From the NCBI GenBank assembly GCA_963727235.1, contig CAVSFZ010000010.1, positions 186,001 to 250,000 on the forward strand: a stretch of DNA of 64,000 nt, written 5' to 3'. The position numbers were made by a program, and so were the translations under genes. Each line of letters opens with the position of its first letter. The stretch's first letter is position 1. Below, one piece after another: positions 35,058 to 42,959 of this stretch. The notes under the pieces are model-generated. The model saw only the letters and a list, made by a program, of their open reading frames with translations. It had not been told where the DNA came from and ran no database searches. The stretch is from CAVPTL01 sp963727235. GTDB taxonomy: Bacteria > Actinomycetota > Thermoleophilia > Gaiellales > JAICJC01.

Positions 35058-36836
35058 ATGGCGACAGTTCAGACGCCGAGTGAGCAAAAGGTCATGGTCA
35101 AGGAGATGTCGTGGGACCCCATCACCCGCATCGTCGGGAGCCTGGGGATCCACACCGAGATCGACTTCACCAATCAGGCGGTGCTGAAGTGTTACAGCAC
35201 CTCGATGATCTTCCGCGGCTTCGACATCTTCATGAAGGGCATCGATCCCCGCGATGCGCACTTCATCACCAGCCGTATCTGCGGGATCTGCGGGGATAAC
35301 CACGCCACCTGCTCGTGCCTCAACCAGAACATGGCCTACGGCGTCAAGCCGCCCCCGCTGGGCGACCTGGCGTTCAACCTGGCCGAGTCGGCCGACTACA
35401 TCTTCGACCACGCGATCTTCAACGACTGCATGGCCAACGTCGACTTCTGCGAGCAGATGGTCAAAGAGACCAACCCCACGCTGCTGGCGACGGCCGAGAA
35501 GACCACCGCTCCCGGCAAGGACATCCACGGGTACAACACGATCGCCGACATCATGCGGGCGCTGAACCCGTTCACCGGCGAGTTCTATCTCGAGACGCTG
35601 CACGTGGCCCGCTACACGCGCGAGATGTACTGCCTGTTCGGCGGCCGTCACACCCACCCGTCCACGATCATGCCCGGCGGCTGCAGCGCCGACATCACGC
35701 ACCAGACCTGCACCGACTACTACGTTCGGCTGATGCGCTACTTCGACTACGTCAAGCGCAGCGTGCCCATGCATGACGACCTGTACGACTTCTTCCTTCG
35801 GGAGCTGCCCGGGTACGACATGGTGGGATATCGCGAGACCAACCTGGTCAACTGGGGTTCGTTCGATGACCCCGACTACGTCGACTACGACTATCGCAAC
35901 ATGACCGAGTGGGGGCGCAAGCGCTACATCACCCCCGGGGTTGCGATCAACGGCGAGCTGATCTCGACCGACCTGGTCGAGATCAACCTGATGATCAGGA
36001 TCCTGCTCGGCTCCTCGTACTTCGACTCGTGGGAGAACGAGCCCACCTATGTGGATCGCGATCCGCTGGGGAATCCGGTGGACAAGAACCATCCGTGGAA
36101 CAAGGTCACTCTGCCCAAGCCGCAGAAGCGCGATTTCACCGACAAGTACACCTGGGTCGTGTCGCCCCGGATCTACGACAAGCGCACCGACACGCACGTG
36201 TGCTGTGACACCGGCGGCGGCCCGTTCGCGCGCCAGTGGTGCACCGCCAAGGCGGGCCTGGTCGACTTCGGCTACGTCAAGGCCACCGGGCACTCGCTGC
36301 AGATGGTGTTGCCGCGCTCGCCCAACATGCCGGAGATGGAACTGGAGTGGAAGGTGCCGGAGAAGTCCAATGCGATCGAGCGCGACCGGGCCCGCACCTA
36401 CCACCAGGCCTATGCCGCGCTGGTGGCGCTGCATTGCCTGGAGCGGGCGATGAAGGAGGTCAGGGCCGGGCGCACCAAGAGCTGGAACAACTTCACGGTG
36501 CCCGAGAGCGCGGTCAGCTGCGGCTTCCACGAGGCCGCCCGGGGCGTGCTGTCCCATCACATGGTGATACGCGAGGGCAAGATCGCGAACTATCAGCCGT
36601 ATCCGCCCACCCCGTGGAACGCCAGCCCGCGGGACATCTACGGAACTCCCGGTCCGTATGAGGATGCGGTGCAGAACACCCCGATCTTCGAGGAGAACGG
36701 CCCCGAGAACTTCAAGGGGATCGACATCATGCGGGCGGTGCGCTCGTTTGATCCTTGCCTGCCCTGCGGTGTGCACATGTACACCGGCGGTGGCAAGGTG
36801 CGCAAGGTGATGCATACCCCGACGGCGATGGCGTAG
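35058..36836 (+). CDS. hhyL: [NiFe]-hydrogenase large (catalytic) subunit, group 1h
   Basis: A 592-residue H2-activating subunit. ATG 35058 is preceded by TAAGGAG. The L1 motif RICGICGDNHATC places nickel ligands C75/C78 and H82. The L2 motif near the C-terminus, DPCLPCGVH, supplies C567 and C570, with H573 before a 19-residue tail that the protease encoded downstream would remove. The subunit pairs with the small subunit 68 bp upstream. This enzyme class oxidises trace, including atmospheric, H2 and feeds respiration in starving cells. I see no inserted domains. Confidence 0.95.
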   Translation: MATVQTPSEQKVMVKEMSWDPITRIVGSLGIHTEIDFTNQAVLKCYSTSMIFRGFDIFMKGIDPRDAHFITSRICGICGDNHATCSCLNQNMAYGVKPPPLGDLAFNLAESADYIFDHAIFNDCMANVDFCEQMVKETNPTLLATAEKTTAPGKDIHGYNTIADIMRALNPFTGEFYLETLHVARYTREMYCLFGGRHTHPSTIMPGGCSADITHQTCTDYYVRLMRYFDYVKRSVPMHDDLYDFFLRELPGYDMVGYRETNLVNWGSFDDPDYVDYDYRNMTEWGRKRYITPGVAINGELISTDLVEINLMIRILLGSSYFDSWENEPTYVDRDPLGNPVDKNHPWNKVTLPKPQKRDFTDKYTWVVSPRIYDKRTDTHVCCDTGGGPFARQWCTAKAGLVDFGYVKATGHSLQMVLPRSPNMPEMELEWKVPEKSNAIERDRARTYHQAYAALVALHCLERAMKEVRAGRTKSWNNFTVPESAVSCGFHEAARGVLSHHMVIREGKIANYQPYPPTPWNASPRDIYGTPGPYEDAVQNTPIFEENGPENFKGIDIMRAVRSFDPCLPCGVHMYTGGGKVRKVMHTPTAMA

Positions 36837-36842
36837 GCGGCC

Positions 36843-37685
36843 GTGTCTGTCACCGCTGCGACAGAGCTCCCCGAGCAGCTGGTCGAACGCGTGCAGGATC
36901 TGCAGGCGCGGCTCGACTCCGCCTCCGATCCGGCCACCCGCCGGGTCGCCGAGGAGCTGGTGTCGGCCATCGTGCAGATGTACGGGGCGGGGCTGGAACA
37001 CATCGTCGGCTCGCTGATGGAGGCCGGCGATGAGGGCGAACGGCTGGCGGTCGGGCTGGCCGACGACCCGCTGGTGGCCATGCTGATGTTCATCCACGAC
37101 CTGCACCCGGTGCCACTGGAGGATCGGGTGCATCAGGCTCTGGTGCAGGTGCGCCCGTACATGGAGTCGCACGGGGGTAACGTCGAGCTGCTGTCGCTCA
37201 CCGACGGCGTTGCCCGGCTGAGGCTGGAGGGCAGCTGCTCGGACTGCTCGGCCTCTGCCGTCACCCTCGAGCTGGCGATCAAGCAGGCGCTGGAGGAGGC
37301 GGCGCCCGATCTGGACGGGCTGGAGGTCGAGGGAGTCGCACCCCCGCCGGAGATGCCCGCGGCGCCGGCGGCGCCGGCGTGGGTCGAGGTCGACAGCCTC
37401 GACCTGCTGGTCGACGGCAAGATGGTCGCCGCCGCGGTGGCCGGCACCGAGCTGGTGGTGGCCAACGTCGGCGGCACCCTGCTTGCCTACCGGGATGTGT
37501 GCGCGGCCTGTGGCGGCGCGCTGCACGCCGGCGAGCTGAACGAGGGGGCGCTCACCTGCCCCGAGTGCACCCGCATGTACTTCCTGCCGAGGGCCGGCCG
37601 GTCGATGGACGCAGACGATCTGCAGCTCGACCCCGTCCCGCTGCTGCGCGACCGGGGAAGCGTCAAGGTGGCGGTGGCGACGTGA
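36843..37685 (+). CDS. NifU-domain / Rieske-like fusion protein, hydrogenase-associated
   Basis: A 280-residue protein, GTG 36843, 6 bp after hhyL. An alpha-helical region (1-85) is followed by a NifU C-terminal domain (~90-165; VRPYMESHGGNVELL, GSCSDCSAS with the Fe-S CxxC), a Pro/Ala linker and a Rieske-like domain (~180-280). In the latter the ligand positions read VCAACGGAL and LTCPECTRMY. Both histidines of the normal CxH/CxxH pattern are missing and four cysteines are present, implying a rubredoxin-type, all-Cys Fe-S or zinc site. Similar genes in other uptake-hydrogenase loci are proposed to relay electrons from the hydrogenase to the quinone pool. Here the metal content needs testing. 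Confidence 0.8.
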   Translation: MSVTAATELPEQLVERVQDLQARLDSASDPATRRVAEELVSAIVQMYGAGLEHIVGSLMEAGDEGERLAVGLADDPLVAMLMFIHDLHPVPLEDRVHQALVQVRPYMESHGGNVELLSLTDGVARLRLEGSCSDCSASAVTLELAIKQALEEAAPDLDGLEVEGVAPPPEMPAAPAAPAWVEVDSLDLLVDGKMVAAAVAGTELVVANVGGTLLAYRDVCAACGGALHAGELNEGALTCPECTRMYFLPRAGRSMDADDLQLDPVPLLRDRGSVKVAVAT

Positions 37686-38425
37686 CCGAGAACGGCGGAA
37701 GCGGCGGCGGCCCGGGGGATGCTCGCCCATCCCCGGGTCGCCGCGGTGTCATCACCCAGGCGGTTGCGGCCCGCCGGCGAAAGCTGGTGGTGTCCGGCCT
37801 GCGCGGCCTCACCCAGCCCGGCCCGCGGCGCCCGTTGACGGTGCCGCCGCCCGGTTCCGGGAGTGCGCCGGCCGCCGATGTCGAGCTGTGCGACATCTGC
37901 GGCACCACCGTGCCGGCCGACCATCGTCATCTGCTGCACCTGGTGGAGCGCCGGATCGAGTGCGTGTGCGAGAGCTGCTGGGCGCTTCGCTCCGGTGATC
38001 CTGAGTACCGGCCGACCGGCAGCCGGGTCGAGTGGCTACCCGACATTCAGCTGCCCGACGACGTGTGGGCGAGCTTCCAGATTCCGATCGGGCTGACCTT
38101 CTTCATGGACTCCACCACCGCCGGGTGCGTGGTCGCCCTGTATCCCAGCCCGGCCGGCGCCACCGAGAGTGAGCTGCACTTCGCATCCTGGAACCGGATG
38201 GTGGAGCTCAACCCGATCCTCGAGAGCCTGGAGCCGGACATCGAGGGCCTGATCGTCAATCGCCTGTCCGATCCGCCCCAGTACGCGATCGCTCCGATCG
38301 ACCGCTGCTACGCGCTCACCGGGACGGTCAAGGCCAGCTGGGAGGGCATCTCCGGTGGTTCCGGCGTGGACGAGGCGGTGGCCGGCTTCTTCGACCAGCT
38401 GCGCGCCCAGGCGGTGCCGGCGTGA
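37682..38425 (+). CDS. DUF5947-like hydrogenase-associated protein
   Basis: A 247-residue cytoplasmic protein, GTG 37682 overlapping the previous stop. Residues 1-60 are low-complexity Gly/Pro/Arg-rich. At ~62-105 it has CDICGTTVPADHRHLLHL and CVCESCWAL, a four-Cys (plus His) metal-binding knuckle. The rest is an alpha/beta domain with IQLPDDVWASFQIPIGLTFF and WNRMVELNPILESLEPD. From memory it matches the DUF5947 proteins that accompany group 1h hydrogenases; function unknown. It is probably a maturation or assembly factor. Confidence 0.65.
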   Translation: MTENGGSGGGPGDARPSPGRRGVITQAVAARRRKLVVSGLRGLTQPGPRRPLTVPPPGSGSAPAADVELCDICGTTVPADHRHLLHLVERRIECVCESCWALRSGDPEYRPTGSRVEWLPDIQLPDDVWASFQIPIGLTFFMDSTTAGCVVALYPSPAGATESELHFASWNRMVELNPILESLEPDIEGLIVNRLSDPPQYAIAPIDRCYALTGTVKASWEGISGGSGVDEAVAGFFDQLRAQAVPA

Positions 38426-39102
38426 GCTCGCTCCCGGCCGACGCTCCCACCGCACCGACCGCCGGCCCCGAGCCGGATTTCGAGATCATCGGGGCGCGGG
38501 CGATCAAGTACGCGGCGGCGCCGACGATGATGTTCGACCTGCACGTGACCGAGCCCAGCGGCAGCCAGGTGTACATGATCGCGCTCTCCGTCCAGGTGAT
38601 GATCGAACCGGCCCGGCGAGCGTACGACGCCGCCACCCACGAGCGCCTGATCGGCCTGTTCGGGCCGCCGGAGCGCTGGTCCGTGACCACCCGCAGCCTG
38701 GTGTGGTCGCAGCTGGACGTGGTGGTGCCCGCCTTCGTTGGATCGACCACGGTGGCGGTGCCGATCGCCTGCAACTTCGATCTCGAGGTGGCGGCGGCCA
38801 AGTATCTGTACGCGCTTCCCGACGGCGAGGCGCCGCTGGCGATGCACTTCAACGGGATCGTGTACTACCCCAACGAGGCCGGCGGCCTGCAGATGACCAT
38901 GATCCCGTGGTCACGCTCGGTGGGGTTCCGGATGCCGATCAAGGTTTGGCGGGAGACGATCGAGCACTATTACCCCAACACCGGCTGGGTGGCGCTGCGG
39001 GCCGAGACGCTGGAGCTGGTGGAGCGCCGGCGGGTGGAGGGGGCGCATGCGACTTTCGATGCGTGTTTGTACGAGCTGCTGAGCGAGCCCAGCGATGACT
39101 GA
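38422..39102 (+). CDS. DUF6084-like hydrogenase-associated protein
   Basis: A 226-residue protein, ATG 38422 in a 4-bp overlap. It begins with a Pro/Ala-rich ~20-residue leader, then PDFEIIGARAIKYAAAPTMM and an all-beta-looking core (YMIALSVQVMIEPARRAYD, CNFDLEVAAAKYLYAL, GGLQMTMIPWSRSVGFRMP). It ends in a helix, WRETIEHYYPNTGWVALR. It has no cofactor motif and only two cysteines. The conserved presence of such proteins in group 1h loci argues for a role in assembly of the large complex. The family name is from memory. Confidence 0.62.
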   Translation: MSSLPADAPTAPTAGPEPDFEIIGARAIKYAAAPTMMFDLHVTEPSGSQVYMIALSVQVMIEPARRAYDAATHERLIGLFGPPERWSVTTRSLVWSQLDVVVPAFVGSTTVAVPIACNFDLEVAAAKYLYALPDGEAPLAMHFNGIVYYPNEAGGLQMTMIPWSRSVGFRMPIKVWRETIEHYYPNTGWVALRAETLELVERRRVEGAHATFDACLYELLSEPSDD

Positions 39103-40225
39103 CCCGCTCGACCGGCTGATCAAGTCGCTCCTGTTCGAGGGCTACTCGCTCTACCCCTACACGCCCACGGCGACCAAGAACGCCACGCCCACGCCGTTTG
39201 GGATCGTGTACCCGCCGACCTATGCGTCCGGATCGTCCAGCACCTTCGATCATCTCGAGATGCGGTGCGTGCTCGAGGCGCCGGACGGGGCGACGCTGCA
39301 GGCCGAGGTTCGCTTCCTCGCTCCCAGCGGCCCTCGCCACGAGGCGCTGCCGCAGACGGTCGCGCTCGACCCGATCGCGGTCGCGGCGGTTGTGGATGTC
39401 CCCGTCGCGCGTGAGGTCACGACCGGCGGGCTGACGCTGGGCGTGCGCCTGTCGGCCGAACCGCTGGAACCGGGCGCGTTCGAGGTGACGCTGCGGGTCG
39501 AGAACCACACCGCCTGCGCGGAGGGGCTGGACCGCGCCGGCGCGCTCGCCCGTTCCCTGCTCTCCACCCACCCGCTGGTGCGGGTCGCAGGTGGCCGTTT
39601 GATCTCCCCGCTGGAACGCCCGCGGCCGTGCGTCAACACCTTCCCGGTGCTGGTCACCCCGGCCGACGATGCGGTGCTGGGTGCGGCCATCGTGCTCCCC
39701 GACCACCCCCAGATTGCACCCGAGAGCCGCGGCGACCTGTTCGACTCGACCGAGATCGAGGAGGCTCTGCTGCTGCACGTGCAGACGCTGACCGACGCCG
39801 AGCGCGAGCAGATCGGACAGGCCGATCCGGCCGTGGCCGAGATGGTGGCGCGGGCTGCGGCAGCGACGCCGGACGACATCCTCGCCCTGCACGGCCGGGT
39901 GACGCTGCGCGACCCGGTCACCGTCGCACCGCCCGAGCCGTCCCTCGGCCTGGCTGATCCCAGCGCCGGCCAGGACGAGGCCGACGTGGCCGGCGTGATC
40001 TTTCGCCGGGGTGGTCACGTGCGCATCCGGGAGCTGCCCGACGGCGACCTGCACGCCCGCCTGCTGGCGGGGCGCACGGCCACGATCGAGCGGATCTTCA
40101 CCGACTACGACGGCAAGACCCATCTGGGGGTCACCATCGACGGCGACCCGGGACAGGAGCTGATGCGCGAGACCAACCGGTTGTTGTTCTTCTTTGCACC
40201 CGAGGTGGAGGTGATCGAGTCATGA
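39095..40225 (+). CDS. Conserved hydrogenase-locus protein of unknown function
   Basis: A 376-residue protein, ATG 39095 overlapping the previous gene by 8 bp. The N-terminus DRLIKSLLFEGYSLYPYTPT and the segment FGIVYPPTYA are distinctive. A beta-rich region follows at 50-190, with ENHTACAEGLDRAGALARSL in it. A helical segment ~220-260 (LTDAEREQIGQADPAVAEMV) comes next. The C-terminal domain has a VRIRELPDGDLHARLLAGRT hinge and GQELMRETNRLLFFF. No cofactor-binding cysteines, no membrane helix. Its position inside the operon, with overlaps at both ends, suggests a dedicated role in hydrogenase function. Confidence 0.7.
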   Translation: MTDPLDRLIKSLLFEGYSLYPYTPTATKNATPTPFGIVYPPTYASGSSSTFDHLEMRCVLEAPDGATLQAEVRFLAPSGPRHEALPQTVALDPIAVAAVVDVPVAREVTTGGLTLGVRLSAEPLEPGAFEVTLRVENHTACAEGLDRAGALARSLLSTHPLVRVAGGRLISPLERPRPCVNTFPVLVTPADDAVLGAAIVLPDHPQIAPESRGDLFDSTEIEEALLLHVQTLTDAEREQIGQADPAVAEMVARAAAATPDDILALHGRVTLRDPVTVAPPEPSLGLADPSAGQDEADVAGVIFRRGGHVRIRELPDGDLHARLLAGRTATIERIFTDYDGKTHLGVTIDGDPGQELMRETNRLLFFFAPEVEVIES

Positions 40226-40746
40226 GTCCCGAGCGTGAGCCCTTGATCCTGGTGGCGGGTGTCGGCAATGCCTGGCTGCGGGACGACGGGTTCGGCGGCG
40301 AGGTCGCCCGGCGGCTGCGCGAGCGGGAGATGCCTCCCGGGGTGGCGGTGATGGACGCCGGCACCGGCGGCCTCGACCTGGCCTACGAGGTGATGCGCGG
40401 CTACGACGCGCTGGTGATCCTGGACGTCAGCCGCCAGGGAGGCGAGCCGGGCACGCTGTATGTGATGGAGCCCGACGAGGAGTCGGTCACCGGTGGCATC
40501 GAAGATGGGCAGACGATCAACCCGCACGGGATGGATCCCCAGACGGTGCTTCGCTTCGTCAAGTCGATCGGGGCGTGGCCGGGCCGGGTGGTGGTCGTGG
40601 CGTGCGAGCCCGCCGACGTGGAGGAGCTCGGCTTTGGGCTCTCGCCGCAGGTGTCCGACGCTGTCTCCCGGGCGGTCGAGCTGGTGGCCGAGACGGTCAC
40701 CGAGCTGCGCGACGAGGCGCTGGCCAAGGCGGCGCCGAGTGCATGA
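40222..40746 (+). CDS. Hydrogenase maturation endopeptidase (HyaD/HycI family)
   Basis: A 174-residue protease starting at ATG 40222 (4-bp overlap). AGVGNAWLRDDGFGGEVAR contains the nickel-sensing Asp (DDG), DAGTGGLDLAYEV the second conserved region, and INPHGMD the His region. After nickel insertion it would cut the HhyL C-terminal tail after His573. It is the only protease gene in the cluster, matching the single large subunit. Confidence 0.9.
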   Translation: MSPEREPLILVAGVGNAWLRDDGFGGEVARRLREREMPPGVAVMDAGTGGLDLAYEVMRGYDALVILDVSRQGGEPGTLYVMEPDEESVTGGIEDGQTINPHGMDPQTVLRFVKSIGAWPGRVVVVACEPADVEELGFGLSPQVSDAVSRAVELVAETVTELRDEALAKAAPSA

Positions 40747-41098
40747 GCTGTCGCTCTCCAGTGCGGTGATCAACACCGCGCTCAAGCACGCCGATGGTCG
40801 CCGGGTCACGGTCGTGAGCCTGCGGGTGGGGCGGCTGCGTCAGGTCGTGCCCCAAACGCTCGAGTTCTACTTCGAGTTCGTCGCCCGGGGCACGCTGTGT
40901 GAGGGGGCCCGTCTGGAGCAGGAGATTTTGGACGCCCGCCTGCGCTGCGGGGCCTGCGCCCGCGAGTGGGCGATCGAGATCCCCGCCTTCCGCTGCCCCA
41001 CCTGCGGCGGCAGCGACGTGGCCGTGGCGAGTGGCAACGAGTTCGAGGTCGAGTCGATCGAGGTCGAGGAGGAGGCCGCATGCATCGCACCAAGGTGA
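40739..41098 (+). CDS. hypA: Hydrogenase nickel metallochaperone HypA
   Basis: A 119-residue HypA. GTG 40739 is required as the start because it yields Met-His-Glu-Leu with the nickel-binding His2. The zinc site is LRCGACAREW and FRCPTCGGSD (two CxxC). An acidic C-terminus follows (VESIEVEEEA). It delivers nickel with HypB. It overlaps the protease gene by 8 bp and hypB by 19 bp, the longest overlap in the operon. Confidence 0.93.
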   Translation: MHELSLSSAVINTALKHADGRRVTVVSLRVGRLRQVVPQTLEFYFEFVARGTLCEGARLEQEILDARLRCGACAREWAIEIPAFRCPTCGGSDVAVASGNEFEVESIEVEEEAACIAPR

Positions 41099-41760
41099 AC
41101 GTCGTGGAGGAGGCGCTGGACGCCAACAACACCATCGCCAGGGCCAATCGGGATGACTTCGACCGGGCGGGAGTGACGGTCATCAACTTCATGAGCGCGC
41201 CCGGAGCCGGCAAGACGACGCTGCTGGAATCTGTCGTCTCCAACCTCCCCGGCGTGCGCGTGGGCGTGCTGGAGGGAGACGTGCAGGGCTCGATGGACGC
41301 AGATCGCCTGGCCAGCCTGCACGTGCCGGTGACGCAGCTGAACACCGATCCCAGCTTCGGCGGGGAGTGCCACCTGGACGCCAACATGGTGCGCTCGGCG
41401 CTGGGGTCGCTGCCGCTCGGCGAGATCGACCTGCTGGTGATCGAGAACGTCGGAAACCTGGTGTGCCCGGCCGAGTTCCGCGTGGGCGAGGACCTGCGGG
41501 TGATGGTGTCGTCGGTGACCGAGGGTGAGGACAAGCCGCTCAAGTACCCGCTGATGTTCCGCACCTGCGACCTGGTGGTGGTCAACAAGCTGGATCTGCT
41601 GCCGCATCTCGACTATGACCTCGATCGGTTCCTCTACAACCTCGATGCGGTGCATCCCGATGTGGAGCGGATGCTCGTCAGCGCCCGCACCGGTGAGGGC
41701 ATTGACGGGTGGCGCGACTGGCTGGTGTCGGCCGTGGCGCGGGAGGAGGCGCTTGCGTGA
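41080..41760 (+). CDS. hypB: Hydrogenase nickel incorporation GTPase HypB
   Basis: A 226-residue G3E GTPase starting MHRTKVNVVEEALDANN at ATG 41080. The P-loop is SAPGAGKTTLLE (Lys45), with Ala where most HypB have Ser. The metal/switch region is GECHLDANMV, then ENVGNLVCPAEF, and the guanine motif VVNKLDLLPHLDYD. It lacks the His-rich N-terminal nickel store of some HypB proteins, so nickel supply may depend on HypA. Confidence 0.93.
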   Translation: MHRTKVNVVEEALDANNTIARANRDDFDRAGVTVINFMSAPGAGKTTLLESVVSNLPGVRVGVLEGDVQGSMDADRLASLHVPVTQLNTDPSFGGECHLDANMVRSALGSLPLGEIDLLVIENVGNLVCPAEFRVGEDLRVMVSSVTEGEDKPLKYPLMFRTCDLVVVNKLDLLPHLDYDLDRFLYNLDAVHPDVERMLVSARTGEGIDGWRDWLVSAVAREEALA

Positions 41761-42959
41761 GCGCCGCGCTTGATCAGGCGTCCGACCGGCGGCTGGATCA
41801 GCTGCTCCAGCGCACCGGCGCCAATCACGAGTTCTTCACCGAGGAGGCCGAGCGGCTCGCTCGCCTGTGTCACCTGACGGCCGAGCGGTTTGCCCGCGGC
41901 GGTCGGCTGGTGGCGTTCGGGCGATCGCCCGCCGCGCGATCCGACGCCCGTCACGTCGCGGTCGAGTTCGTCCATCCGGTGATCGTGGGCAAGCGTGCGC
42001 TTCCGGCGCTGGGCCTGGCCGGGGAGGGCGGAGACCTCGACCGCCAGGTCGATCTGATCGCACGCCCCGACGACATCGCGATTGCGTTTGGGGCCGACCA
42101 CGACGGCGGCGAGGCGGCCCGGGCGCTGGCGCTCGCGCGCGGGCGCGGGTGCCTGACGATCGCGTTCTGCAAGGCCGGCGCGGAGTGGGAGTTCGATCCC
42201 CCGAGCGCTGATCCCGCTGTTCGCCAGGAGCTGGTGGAGACCCTTTACCACCTGCTGTGGGAGCTGGTGCACGTCTTCTTCGACCACCGCGGATTGCTGG
42301 AGGGGCGGGATGTGCGGCGGGTGCACGACGCCGGCGCCTCCAGCTTTCTGTATCCGTTTTTGGACGAGCGCGAGCAGGAGCTGGAACCGGTGGTGGACGA
42401 TGTCCGCCGCTCGGTGCTGATGAAGTCCGAGGAGATCGGCCTGCTCCGCACCCAGACGCTGACCGACAATCACGACGTGCTGGGCGCCGCGGCGGGGTCA
42501 CTGCGCGCGAGCTTTGACCGGGGCGGCAAGCTGCTGGCCTTCGGCAACGGCGGGTCGGCCACCGATGCGATGGACGTGGTCGCCGACTTCCGATCTCCGG
42601 GCGCCTCGGGCCGCGGATGGCCGGCGATCGATCTGACCGAAGACGCCGCCATCCTCACGGCGATTGCCAACGACGTCGGTCCCGATGTGATCTTCTCGCG
42701 GCAGGTGATCGCTCACGGGCTGCCCGGCGACGTGCTGCTCGCCATCTCCACATCAGGCAATTCGCGCAACGTGATCGAGGCGCTGGCCGAGGCTCGCCGC
42801 CGGCAGCTCGAGACGATCGCTCTGGTCGGCTACGACGGCGGCCGGGTTGCGTCAGACGGCCTGGCGGACCACGTGGTGGTGACCCGCTCCGAGCACATCC
42901 CCCGCATCCAGGAGGCCCAGGCGAGCGCCTACCACGTGCTGCGCGAGCTCGTCGGGTGA
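41757..42959 (+). CDS. Double SIS-domain (GmhA-like) protein in the hydrogenase operon
   Basis: A 400-residue protein, GTG 41757 overlapping hypB. Two sugar-isomerase (SIS) halves are seen. The N-terminal half (~20-190) has GRLVAFGRSPAARSDARHVA, a degenerate sugar-phosphate site. The C-terminal half (~230-400) has LLAFGNGGSATDAMDVVADF, closely matching GmhA (phosphoheptose isomerase), and LLAISTSGNSRNVIEAL. The middle segment LHVFFDHRG-type helices link them. SIS proteins of this kind recur in actinobacterial hydrogenase loci with unknown purpose; phosphosugar binding or isomerisation could serve a maturation or regulatory step. The function is not known. Confidence 0.75.
   Translation: MSAALDQASDRRLDQLLQRTGANHEFFTEEAERLARLCHLTAERFARGGRLVAFGRSPAARSDARHVAVEFVHPVIVGKRALPALGLAGEGGDLDRQVDLIARPDDIAIAFGADHDGGEAARALALARGRGCLTIAFCKAGAEWEFDPPSADPAVRQELVETLYHLLWELVHVFFDHRGLLEGRDVRRVHDAGASSFLYPFLDEREQELEPVVDDVRRSVLMKSEEIGLLRTQTLTDNHDVLGAAAGSLRASFDRGGKLLAFGNGGSATDAMDVVADFRSPGASGRGWPAIDLTEDAAILTAIANDVGPDVIFSRQVIAHGLPGDVLLAISTSGNSRNVIEALAEARRRQLETIALVGYDGGRVASDGLADHVVVTRSEHIPRIQEAQASAYHVLRELVG

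Noticed and set aside
33931..36836. Assignment of the hydrogenase to group 2a (Huc/HupSL type)
   Set aside because: Group 2a small subunits have a CSGNTMS-type proximal motif, whereas both small subunits here have CxGDS (3Cys-1Asp), which fits group 1h. A subgroup classifier or tree would settle it.
34971..37730. 919-codon minus-strand open frame opposite hhyL and the NifU-Rieske gene
   Set aside because: His/Arg/Gln-rich antisense shadow of strongly biased codons; hhyL on the other strand is unambiguous.
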